From contig DATAYA010000048.1 in assembly GCA_036272815.1 (NCBI GenBank), forward strand, positions 1 through 9,002: DNA of 9,002 bases. Reading direction: 5' to 3'. Shown here in pieces: positions 1 to 6,655 of this stretch. The translations under genes were made by a program, and so were the position numbers. This stretch comes from DATAYA01 sp036272815. Its GTDB lineage: Bacteria > Pseudomonadota > Alphaproteobacteria > Acetobacterales > Acetobacteraceae. Every line of letters begins with the position of its first letter. Within the stretch, counting starts at the first letter, position 1. The notes below the pieces were generated by a model, which ran no database searches, was not told where the DNA came from, and saw only the letters and a program-made list of their open reading frames with translations.

Positions 1-274
1 ATCCGGAGACCATGCGCCGCGGTGAGAACAAAGCCAGTTCCAGACCACCATGCTGAAGCGGATGCTGAACGGGAAGGGCAATTGGTCCGAGCGTACTTTG
101 TTGCGCACCGGCTGGACCGTCACGAGATAGGCGCGGATGTCGCGAACGTCCCGCCGCGAGATTGTGGAAATAGATGTACGGTATGGCGGGGTAGAGATGC
201 TTGCCGCCATTGCCGATCCCGCGCCGCAGCGCGGCGAGGAACGGGGCGTCTGTCCACTTGCCGATGCCGGTCGC
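1..274 (-). pseudogene. Decayed fragment of a dehydrogenase cytochrome c subunit (alcohol/gluconate dehydrogenase type)
   Basis: Reading the minus strand leftward from about 274, one frame gives TGIGKWTDAPFLAALRRGI, then HLYPAIPY and YFHNL, ending near 158. After a one-base shift near 157, the next frame gives RRDVRDIRAYLVTVQPVRN and LPFPFSIRFSMVVWNW to about 31. A second shift near 30 allows FSPRRM before the window edge. This order (TGIG-W-D, LYPAxPY, a D-x-x-AYL helix, PV, LPFPF-R, WN) is the hallmark of the stretch after the first haem domain in triple-haem subunits of membrane-bound alcohol and gluconate dehydrogenases. Those proteins pass electrons to the quinone pool. No CxxCH motif lies within the window, because the N-terminal region is missing; only about 67 bases separate the recognisable part from the permease stop. 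Two frameshifts plus the missing N-terminus argue for a dead gene. Homologs often have Met where YPAIPY has Ile. The rest would lie left of the window. Confidence 0.68.
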
Positions 275-341
275 CCCGCAACCCAACGAACGGAGCTGCC
301 GGTGGCGTATTCCCGGAGGACAGGCTTACCGTCGTCCCGGC

Positions 342-2225
342 CTAGGGCTTTGCAAGGAAGCCGGTGGAAATCCAGGGAAACGCGGCGACGACGATCAGCG
401 CCACGATCAGCGTCGCGATGTAGGGCAGGATGCGCCCCAAGGCGTCATCGCTCGACGCCCGGCTTATCAGGCAGGTCTGGTAGAAGCCGACGCCGAAGGG
501 CGGCGAGAACAGGCCGATGCCCATCGCCAGGATCGCGACGATCGCGTACTGCACGAGATCGATCCCGATCTGCTGCGCGATCGGGAACAGCAGCGGGCCG
601 AACAGCACCATCGCCGGCAGCCCTTCGAGCACGCTGCCGAGCACGATGAAGAGAACGATCGAGACGCCGAGGAAACCCGCGCGTCCGCCGGGCAGCCCGG
701 TCATCACGGAGGCAAGCGCCTGCGCGAAGCCGGCCTGGGTCAGCGACCACGCCATGGCACTCGCGGTGCCGATGATGAGCAGGATCGCGCCCGAGAGTGC
801 GGCCGTCTCGACCAGCAGCGGAAACAGCCGCCGCCAGTCGAAGCAGCGATAGACGGCGATGCCGACGAAGATCGAGTAGACGACGCCGACGGTCGCGACC
901 TCGGTCGCGGTCGCGATCCCGGCCAGCACGGCGTAGCGGATCAGGAACGGCAGGATCAGCGCCGGGATCGCGATCACGAACAGCCGGCCGGCGCGGCGGA
1001 GCGACACGCCCGCCCCGGTCGGTCGCTCCCTGCGGGTGCGGAAGAAGATGAGCACCACGAGGCCGAGGGCGGCCACCCCGGCCGGCAGCAATCCGCCGGT
1101 GAACAGCGCCGAGATCGAGACCCCCGTGACGGCGCCGACGATGATGAGCACCAGGCTCGGCGGGATCGTCTCCGACATCGCCGCCGCCGCCGCGAGCTGA
1201 GCCACCAGTTCGCCCGGATGCGCCCCGCGCCGCTTCATCTCCGGCAGCAGCACCGGCGCGATGGCGGCCTGATCGGCGGCCTTCGAGCCGGAAATTCCGG
1301 AGATCAGGTACATCGCCGCGATCAGCACGTAGGAGAGCCCGCCGCGCCGGTGGCCGACGAGCCCGCCCAGGAAATCGACCAGCGCACGGGCGATGCCGGT
1401 CATCTCCAGCAACAGGCCGAGGACGACGAACATCGGCACCGCGAGCAGCTCGATCGAGGCCATTCCCTGGTCCATCTGGCTGATGACGACCGAGAGGGGA
1501 ATGTCGCTCGTGTAGAAGATGTAGGCGATCGTCGAGATGCCGAAGCTGAAGGCGATCGGCACGCCAGCGAAGATGCAGACCCCGAGCATGCCGACGAAAA
1601 AGACCAGCAGATCGCCATTGCCGAGCGCGTCGAGAACGGGCTCGAGAAACCAGAGCCCGAAGCCAATCACGAGACCTGCGGCGAGGGCTGCGGCCAACTC
1701 GCGCGGCGTCGCGCCCACGAAGAGCTGTCGGAGCGCTATCACCAGCAGCAGCGCGAGCGCCGCGAGCTGACCGCCGATCTCCCAACTGTCGGGGATCTGC
1801 ATGACCGGCGTGAGGATCGCCTGCTGCTGGGTCATGTACGAAAGGCCCGGCACGATGATCTCGATCGTGAAGACGGCGACGATCAGCGCCGAGAGCCGCG
1901 CGATGAACCGCTGGGTCCCCGGCGCCAGCCGCGCGACGAGGACGGTCATGCGCATGTGCTCGCCCCGGCGCAGCGCGATCACGGCCCCGAGGCTCACCAG
2001 CCAGAGAAACAGGATTGCCGCGACTTCGCTGCTCCAGACGAGCGGCTGGTCGAGCGCATAGCGCCAGATGACGCCCGCGAACAGGATACCGATCTCGACG
2101 ACCACCAGAGCGGCCGCGACGCCCTGCGTCACCCAGTCGATGATGACGTCGAGCCTCCGCAGCACGCGGGCCAGTCCACGACGGGCCGGCTCGCGCCCCG
2201 ATGCCTCACGCAGGGAGGGCTGCAT
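342..2225 (-). CDS. TRAP transporter permease, fused DctQ-DctM subunits
   Basis: This 627-residue inner-membrane protein is the permease of a tripartite ATP-independent periplasmic transporter, which uses an ion gradient to import substrate delivered by its binding protein. Residues about 25-170 form the small DctQ-like part with four hydrophobic helices, including a WSSEVAAILFLWLVSLGA segment and the usual RRGEHMRM loop. Residues about 183-620 form the large DctM part with many membrane segments. Typical DctM signatures are SGISGSKAADQAAIAPV (309-325), SETIPPS (351-357), the LEGLPAMVLFGPLLFP re-entrant region (533-548) and GLFSPPFGVGFY (571-582). Q and M are separate genes in many systems, but natural fusions are well known, and the length fits a fusion. 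An in-frame TGA directly precedes the ATG, so the start cannot move upstream. I see no clear Shine-Dalgarno site, and the stop of the binding-protein gene lies only 8 bases upstream, so translation is probably coupled. Confidence 0.95.
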   Translation of the reverse strand: MQPSLREASGREPARRGLARVLRRLDVIIDWVTQGVAAALVVVEIGILFAGVIWRYALDQPLVWSSEVAAILFLWLVSLGAVIALRRGEHMRMTVLVARLAPGTQRFIARLSALIVAVFTIEIIVPGLSYMTQQQAILTPVMQIPDSWEIGGQLAALALLLVIALRQLFVGATPRELAAALAAGLVIGFGLWFLEPVLDALGNGDLLVFFVGMLGVCIFAGVPIAFSFGISTIAYIFYTSDIPLSVVISQMDQGMASIELLAVPMFVVLGLLLEMTGIARALVDFLGGLVGHRRGGLSYVLIAAMYLISGISGSKAADQAAIAPVLLPEMKRRGAHPGELVAQLAAAAAMSETIPPSLVLIIVGAVTGVSISALFTGGLLPAGVAALGLVVLIFFRTRRERPTGAGVSLRRAGRLFVIAIPALILPFLIRYAVLAGIATATEVATVGVVYSIFVGIAVYRCFDWRRLFPLLVETAALSGAILLIIGTASAMAWSLTQAGFAQALASVMTGLPGGRAGFLGVSIVLFIVLGSVLEGLPAMVLFGPLLFPIAQQIGIDLVQYAIVAILAMGIGLFSPPFGVGFYQTCLISRASSDDALGRILPYIATLIVALIVVAAFPWISTGFLAKP

Positions 2226-2233
2226 TCAGGACA

Positions 2234-3253
2234 TCAGGCGAGCGAGCCGGTATATTGCTGCAGCGCCGACCACAGGGCGGGGCCGAACTTGGGCTCCCAT
2301 TGCTTGTAGAAACCCGACTTGACCAGGACGTCGCGGAAGGCCGACCCGTCCGGCGTGTTGAAGACCATCCCCTGCCGCTCGAGTCTGCCTTGCAGCGAGC
2401 CGTCCAGTTTGCTGTTCGCGGTGCGCTGCAGCAGCGCCTCGGCATCGAACGCGTCCGTGACGGTCTTGCGATGCGCGGCGGGGAGGCGGTTCCAGGCCTG
2501 CGCGTTCACCAGCATCCAGTAGCCCACCCACATGTGGTTGGTGAGCGAGCAGTATTTCTGCACCTGGTAGAGCTTCATCGTCTCGATGTTGCCGAGCGGG
2601 TTCTCCTGGCCGTCGACGACATGGGTCTGCAGCGCAGTGTAGAGTTCGGCGGCGTTGATCGTCGCCGGCGCGGCGCCGAGATCGCGGAACAGCGACAGCG
2701 AGATCGGGCTCGGCGGCACGCGGATCTTGAATCCCCGTATGTCGTCGGGCGTCTTGATCGGCTTGGTGCTCGAGGTGACCTGGCGGAAGCCCTCGTCCCA
2801 GATCCGGCGCATCGGATGCAGGCCGGCCTTGGCGATGTCGGCGCGCACCACGTCGCCGAGCTTGCCGTCGAGCGCGTCCCACGCCGATTGCGACGTCTTG
2901 AAGGCGAAGCCGACATTGTCGATCGCGGTACTCGGCACCAGGCTCGAGAGGATGTTGTCGCCGATCGCCATCATTTGCATGGCACCGGACCGCAGGTTCG
3001 ACAGCATGTGCGTGTCGTCACCAAGCTCGCTGTTCGGGAATACGGTGACGCGGACCGCGCCTTTGGTTTCGGACTCGATCCGCTTGCCGGCCGCGATCGC
3101 ATGCACGGTCGTCGGGTGGTCGGTGGCGAGGTCGAGCCCGAGCTTCAGCACGAATGGCCGCGCCGCGTCGCCCTGTCGCGGCGCCAAGACGGCGGCACCC
3201 GCCACGGCGCCGGCACCGATGAGAAAGCGCTTGCGAGATATCATTGCGGCCAT
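2234..3253 (-). CDS. TRAP transporter periplasmic substrate-binding protein, DctP family
   Basis: This 339-residue protein is the extracytoplasmic receptor that captures the substrate, normally an organic acid, and hands it to the adjacent permease. The N-terminus has a signal peptide: SRKRFL followed by a hydrophobic Ala/Gly stretch (11-24) and a likely cleavage site near GDA-A (28-31). SRKRFL resembles a twin-arginine signal but has RK in place of RR. The mature part shows the DctP hallmarks: the region before TPDDIRGFKIRVPPS (168-182), where the Arg at 178 matches the conserved residue that pairs with the substrate carboxylate in studied TRAP proteins, and YTALQTHVVDGQENPLGNI (205-223). 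The length is normal. The ATG at 3253 is preferred over the one three codons later because GGAAGGA lies 7 bases upstream. The gene is followed by the permease with an 8-base gap and preceded by the FAH-family gene 88 bases away. Substrate unknown. Confidence 0.95.
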   Translation of the reverse strand: MAAMISRKRFLIGAGAVAGAAVLAPRQGDAARPFVLKLGLDLATDHPTTVHAIAAGKRIESETKGAVRVTVFPNSELGDDTHMLSNLRSGAMQMMAIGDNILSSLVPSTAIDNVGFAFKTSQSAWDALDGKLGDVVRADIAKAGLHPMRRIWDEGFRQVTSSTKPIKTPDDIRGFKIRVPPSPISLSLFRDLGAAPATINAAELYTALQTHVVDGQENPLGNIETMKLYQVQKYCSLTNHMWVGYWMLVNAQAWNRLPAAHRKTVTDAFDAEALLQRTANSKLDGSLQGRLERQGMVFNTPDGSAFRDVLVKSGFYKQWEPKFGPALWSALQQYTGSLA

Positions 3254-3314
3254 GGCCGGTTCCTTCCCTTGGTCAACTCGCCAATATCACATGCGATCAG
3301 GTGATGGGCAATTT

Positions 3315-3344
3315 CGCCAGCCCTACGACACGGCGCCAGCCCTA
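3315..3344 (-). repeat. Pair of 11-bp direct repeats at the FAH-gene stop
   Basis: CGCCAGCCCTA occurs at 3315-3325 and again, identical, at 3334-3344 (plus-strand reading). The right copy contains the stop codon of the FAH-family gene. CGACA (3326-3330) and TGTCG (3345-3349) flank the right copy as a 5-bp inverted repeat that could fold in the transcript. This falls in the 88-base gap between the enzyme pair and the transporter pair. It may be a chance small duplication or an RNA structure that sets relative expression; the sequence does not decide. Confidence 0.4.
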
Positions 3345-4274
3345 TGTCGCGGCGATCGCGTATTTGCCGCCGACCTGAGGCGTCGGCCCTTCGAGCCCCT
3401 GACGCTGCCGGTCGAGCCGGGTCTCGCGCGACCAGCTTCGCTTGAGATCGTCGCGCACATCGATGCGCAGGCGGCCGAGCCCGTCGGTCTCCAGCTCCAC
3501 CACGTCGCCGTCCTGCAAGCTCGAGAGACCGCGGTGGTTGGTGCCGGTCGCGAGGATGTCGCCCGGCTCGAGCGTGTGGACGGAACTCGCCCATTCGATG
3601 CAGCGCGCGATCGGATGCGCCATGTCGCCCGTGCCGAAATCCTGTTTCAGCGCCCCATTCACCCACAGCCGGATCCGCAGGTTCTGCGGGTCGGCGATCT
3701 CGTCCGCGGTCACCAGCCAGGGACCGATCGGCGCGAAGGTGTCGCGCGATTTCATCTGGAAGAACGAGTTGCCGGCGGGCGGCAGGCCGCGTGCCGAGCC
3801 GTCGATGAAGTTCACGTAGCCGAACACATGGCGCATGGCATCGGCAGCCGGGACGCGGCGCGCGCGGCGGCCGATCACCACGGCCATCTCCGCCTCGCCC
3901 TCGAAGATGGTCGCCGGGACATCGGGCAGGATCATGGTGTCGCCGGGACCGATCACCGCCGCCGCCGCCTTGTGGAAGCCGTTTATCGGCGGCGGCTTCG
4001 GCAGCGTTCCGTCCTCCATGTAGTTCACCGCCATGCAGACGATGTTGCCGGGCCGCGGCAGGGGCGCGCGCAGCCGCACGCCGGCGAGCGGCACGCCGCG
4101 CGCCTGCGCCGCTGCCTCCAGCTTCGGGCGCAGCGTGTCGAATGTGGCGATCACGCCGCTGATGAGATCGCCGGGCCCCGTATGCGCCACGTGCCGGACG
4201 ATCGCCGTGACATCGACGACGGTCTCGCCCGCGATGACGCCGAGCCGGTGGTCGTCGAAGAACACGAGTTTCAT
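3342..4274 (-). CDS. Fumarylacetoacetate hydrolase (FAH) family enzyme
   Basis: This 310-residue cytosolic enzyme belongs to the divalent-metal-dependent FAH superfamily, whose members hydrolyse, decarboxylate or isomerise oxo-acids with a C-C bond next to a carbonyl. The C-terminal catalytic domain spans about residues 75-280. The metal site reads FEGEAEMAVVIG (124-135), with Glu127 and Glu129 as the likely ligands and Asp158 in GYVNFIDGSARG as the third. The catalytic-site Lys175 lies in QMKSRDTFAPIGPW. GDILATGTNHRG (239-249 region) replaces the commoner ATGTPxGVG and defines a subgroup whose reaction I cannot name. The residues after about 280 form a polar tail (RSWSRETRLDRQRQG). The ATG overlaps the TGA of the upstream oxidoreductase gene by four bases (ATGA), so the two are almost certainly co-translated. 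Next to a TRAP importer, a role in sugar-acid or aromatic-acid breakdown is likely, but this is inference. Confidence 0.93.
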   Translation of the reverse strand: MKLVFFDDHRLGVIAGETVVDVTAIVRHVAHTGPGDLISGVIATFDTLRPKLEAAAQARGVPLAGVRLRAPLPRPGNIVCMAVNYMEDGTLPKPPPINGFHKAAAAVIGPGDTMILPDVPATIFEGEAEMAVVIGRRARRVPAADAMRHVFGYVNFIDGSARGLPPAGNSFFQMKSRDTFAPIGPWLVTADEIADPQNLRIRLWVNGALKQDFGTGDMAHPIARCIEWASSVHTLEPGDILATGTNHRGLSSLQDGDVVELETDGLGRLRIDVRDDLKRSWSRETRLDRQRQGLEGPTPQVGGKYAIAAT

Positions 4275-5335
4275 GGTTTTCCCTCTGCTTTGGTGCGGCG
4301 CGCGCCGGCAAGCTGTCCGAGCCGCACCGCCTGCGCCTGCGCCGCGACCGCCAGCTCCATGACCGTGAAGCAGTGCGATTGCGCCATGCTGCGCTCGGTC
4401 CGGTCATGCACGTCCGCGATCAGGTCCGCATAGTACGGGAGCCCCGCATCGCTGCAATCGACGTATCGCGTGTCCGCGTCGGTGACGAGGAACAGATGGT
4501 CGGTGCCGGGGCGGCCGGCGATGTCGACGAATTTGCGCAGCTCGATGTAGCCGCGCGTGCCCAGGACCGTGAGCCGGCCATCGCCCCAGTTGGCGAGCCC
4601 GTCCGGCGTGTACCAGTCGAGCCGGACATAGCCGTGGCCCTGCGGGCTGCGCAGCAGCATCTCGCCGAAATCCTGCATCAGCGGCCGATCCGGGTTGGCG
4701 AAATTGCCGATCGCGGCGGCGGCGATCGTGGCGGTCGGCGCGCCGGTGAAGAACAGGAACTGGTCGATCTGGTGGCAGCCGATGTCGCAGAGGATGCCGC
4801 CGTATCGCGCCGGATCGAAGAACCAGTCGGGCCGGAGATGCGCGTTGAGGCGGTGCGGCCCGAGGCCGATCGTCTGTACCAGAGTGCCGATCGCGCCGGC
4901 GTGCACCAGTTCGGCCGCCCGGGTGACCGCGCGCACCTCGAAGCGTTCGGAGAAATTGACCGACCAGATCCGTCCGGTCTCGGCCACTGCCCGCCGCAGT
5001 TCGGCGAGCTGGTCGGATGTCGTGCAGCCCGGCTTGTCGGTCATCACGTCCTTGCCGCGCCGCATCGCGTCGATCGCGATCCCGGCGCGGTCGGCCGGGA
5101 TCGCGGCCGTCACGATCAGCGCGACCGACGGATCATCGAGCAGCCGCTCGCGCTCGACGACCCTTGGGATATGCGGGAAGCGGCGGCGGAAACCCGCCAG
5201 CGGCTGCGGCTCGCCCTCGGTCCAGAATCCGGCGCAGTCACAGCCCAGCTCCAGCAGCCGGCCGACCTGCTCGTAGATGTGGCGATGGTCGAGCCCGATC
5301 GCGGCGAACCGCAGCTTGCGCGGCACCTTCGGCAT
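4271..5335 (-). CDS. Gfo/Idh/MocA family oxidoreductase
   Basis: This 354-residue protein is probably an NAD(P)-dependent dehydrogenase acting on a sugar, sugar acid or cyclitol. An N-terminal Rossmann fold (about 8-125) is followed by the family's alpha/beta substrate domain. The first strand and turn read RFAAIGLDHRHIYEQVG (9-25), with DHRH where most relatives have GxGxxG. This variant recurs in one subgroup but makes cofactor use less certain. The family's E/D-K-P motif is DKPG (100-103), with the usual catalytic Lys at 101. GGILCDIGCHQIDQFLFFTG (179-198) carries the conserved active-site His188. The length is ordinary. The ATG at 5335 has GGAG nine bases upstream (5345-5348). It is the first gene of the minus-strand catabolic cluster and overlaps the FAH gene by four bases, so the two enzymes probably act in one pathway. 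The exact substrate cannot be told. Confidence 0.92.
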   Translation of the reverse strand: MPKVPRKLRFAAIGLDHRHIYEQVGRLLELGCDCAGFWTEGEPQPLAGFRRRFPHIPRVVERERLLDDPSVALIVTAAIPADRAGIAIDAMRRGKDVMTDKPGCTTSDQLAELRRAVAETGRIWSVNFSERFEVRAVTRAAELVHAGAIGTLVQTIGLGPHRLNAHLRPDWFFDPARYGGILCDIGCHQIDQFLFFTGAPTATIAAAAIGNFANPDRPLMQDFGEMLLRSPQGHGYVRLDWYTPDGLANWGDGRLTVLGTRGYIELRKFVDIAGRPGTDHLFLVTDADTRYVDCSDAGLPYYADLIADVHDRTERSMAQSHCFTVMELAVAAQAQAVRLGQLAGARRTKAEGKP

Positions 5336-5377
5336 GGCGAGACGCTCCGACCCCCGGCTCTTGATGGCAGGATGGCG

Positions 5378-5401
5378 TCACCGCCGCAACGGGTCCGGTG
5401 A
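5378..5401. promoter_or_regulatory. Inverted repeat upstream of the catabolic operon (possible operator or weak terminator)
   Basis: TCACCG (5378-5383) and CGGTGA (5396-5401) form a perfect 6-bp inverted repeat with a 12-base spacer that itself contains CCG-CAA-CGG. It lies in the 91-base gap between the apbC stop and the oxidoreductase start, both on the minus strand. The position fits an operator for the catabolic operon. The same bases could fold as a hairpin ending the apbC transcript, although no T-run follows. I see no convincing -35/-10 pair. Confidence 0.3.
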
Positions 5402-5426
5402 TTGTCCGCTCGCCAGCCTTATGATG

Positions 5427-6539
5427 CTACCCCACGACGATGCGCGGACCGGACGCCGCCGGCTCGGCGAGCCGCGCCCGCACCTGCCCCGCAATCGCGC
5501 CATAGGCGCGGGCCGCGTCGCTCTCCGGCTCGGCGGCGCTGATCGGCGTGCCCGCGTCCGAGGTGGTGCGGATGTCGAGCAGCAGCGGGATCTCGCCCAG
5601 GAACGGCACGCCGAGCTTGGCCGCCTCGCGCCGCGCGCCGCCGTGGCCGAACAGCTCGGTGCGGTGGCCGCAATTCGGGCAGGCGAACACGCTCATATTC
5701 TCGACCACCCCGAGCACGGGGACGTTGACGCGCTCGAACATGCGCACGCCGCGGCGGGCGTCGAGCAGTGCTATGTCCTGCGGCGTCGAGACGATCACCG
5801 CCCCCGCGAGCCGCACCCGCTGCGCCATCGTCAGCTGCGCGTCGCCGGTGCCCGGCGGCATGTCCACCACCATGACGTCGAGCGGCCCCCAATCGACCTG
5901 GCCCATCATCTGCTCCAGCGCCCCCATCACCATCGGGCCGCGCCAGATCATCGCGGTCTCCTCGTCGACCAGGAAGCCGATCGACATTGCCTTCAGGCCC
6001 CAGACCGAGATCGGCTGCATCCGGTCGCCGACCAGCTCGGGGCGGCGGTTGAGCCCGAGCATGCGCGGCAGGCTTGGGCCGTAGATGTCGGCATCGAGCA
6101 GCCCGACCGACAATCCGGACCGCGCCAGCGAGACGGCGAGGTTGACCGCGGTGGTGGACTTGCCGACGCCGCCCTTGCCGGAGGCGACAGCCAGCACCGC
6201 GCCCACCTCGGGCAGCAGCAGCGTGCCGGCGGCGCGGCCGTGATGCGGCGCGGATGCGGATGCGGCGGCGGGTGAAGCGGCCGGCGTCTCGCGGTGCGCG
6301 GTCAGCACGACGGTCGCATTGGAGACGCCGGGGACCGCGGCCAGCAGGCGCTCGGCCTGGCGCGCGACCGCCTCCATCTCGCGGGCGCGCTCGCGGCTCG
6401 CGCGCAGCGCCACCTGCACGAGGCTGCCGCGGAGCTGCACGCTCTCGACCAGGCCGGCAGCGATCAGGTCGCGGCCGGTCGCCGGATCGGCGAGCGTGCG
6501 GAGGCGTTCGCGGAGGCTCTGTTCGGTGGGATCGGCCAT
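5427..6539 (-). CDS. apbC: Mrp/ApbC-type iron-sulfur carrier ATPase
   Basis: This 370-residue cytosolic P-loop NTPase binds and transfers [4Fe-4S] clusters to target enzymes. An N-terminal MIP18/DUF59-like domain (about 8-80) is joined by an Ala/Pro-rich linker (84-104) to the ATPase domain. The deviant Walker A motif of the MinD/Mrp class is SGKGGVGKSTT (120-130), with the signature Lys122. DADIYGPSLPRMLG (149-162) is the Mrp signature, VVDMPPGTGD (224-233) covers Walker B and the switch region, and CPNC (287-290) holds the two cysteines that bridge a cluster between subunits. The ATG at 6539 has a GAGGA 11 bases upstream. It is divergent from hflK across a short shared upstream region, an arrangement I recall from other alphaproteobacteria. 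It points the same way as the downstream catabolic operon, but the 91-base gap and unrelated function suggest separate control. Confidence 0.96.
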   Translation of the reverse strand: MADPTEQSLRERLRTLADPATGRDLIAAGLVESVQLRGSLVQVALRASRERAREMEAVARQAERLLAAVPGVSNATVVLTAHRETPAASPAAASASAPHHGRAAGTLLLPEVGAVLAVASGKGGVGKSTTAVNLAVSLARSGLSVGLLDADIYGPSLPRMLGLNRRPELVGDRMQPISVWGLKAMSIGFLVDEETAMIWRGPMVMGALEQMMGQVDWGPLDVMVVDMPPGTGDAQLTMAQRVRLAGAVIVSTPQDIALLDARRGVRMFERVNVPVLGVVENMSVFACPNCGHRTELFGHGGARREAAKLGVPFLGEIPLLLDIRTTSDAGTPISAAEPESDAARAYGAIAGQVRARLAEPAASGPRIVVG

Positions 6540-6655
6540 CGGCTTGTGCGTCCTCGCGGTTGCGGCCTATTGAGACCCGACCTCGTCAGGAGGATATGGC
6601 GCAGCGGCGCCGATCCTCCAACAGTACCCGGCGCGGCGGAGGAGCCTACCGCTTC
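6540..6655. promoter_or_regulatory. Divergent upstream region between apbC and hflK
   Basis: This stretch separates two divergent genes, so promoters for both must lie in or near it unless they sit inside the opposing coding regions. It holds a strong AGGAGG (6588-6593) just before an in-frame ATG at 6596 and a second AGGAG (6640-6644) before the preferred hflK start. I see no convincing -35/-10 pair or heat-shock promoter consensus by eye on either strand. Confidence 0.45.

Noticed and set aside
22..345. Plus-strand small open frames at the left edge
   Set aside because: No family signature, whereas the opposite strand carries a recognisable cytochrome c remnant.
201..2309. Long plus-strand open frame (702 codons) antisense to the TRAP permease
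   Set aside because: Its product is dominated by Arg, Asp, Glu, Gln and His with no recognisable fold, the usual antisense shadow of a GC-rich membrane-protein gene; the minus-strand frame is an unmistakable DctQM.
3241..4407. Minus-strand open frame of 388 codons overlapping the FAH gene in another frame
   Set aside because: Arg/Ala/Gly-rich shadow; the FAH frame has all catalytic motifs.
2655..4433. Plus-strand open frame of 592 codons across the binding-protein and FAH genes
   Set aside because: It spans two well-supported minus-strand genes and their intergenic gap, with no family motifs.
6254..6595. Upstream extension of the hflK frame
   Set aside because: It is antisense to apbC and Arg-rich; homologs of HflK start at MPWxN/MAWN.
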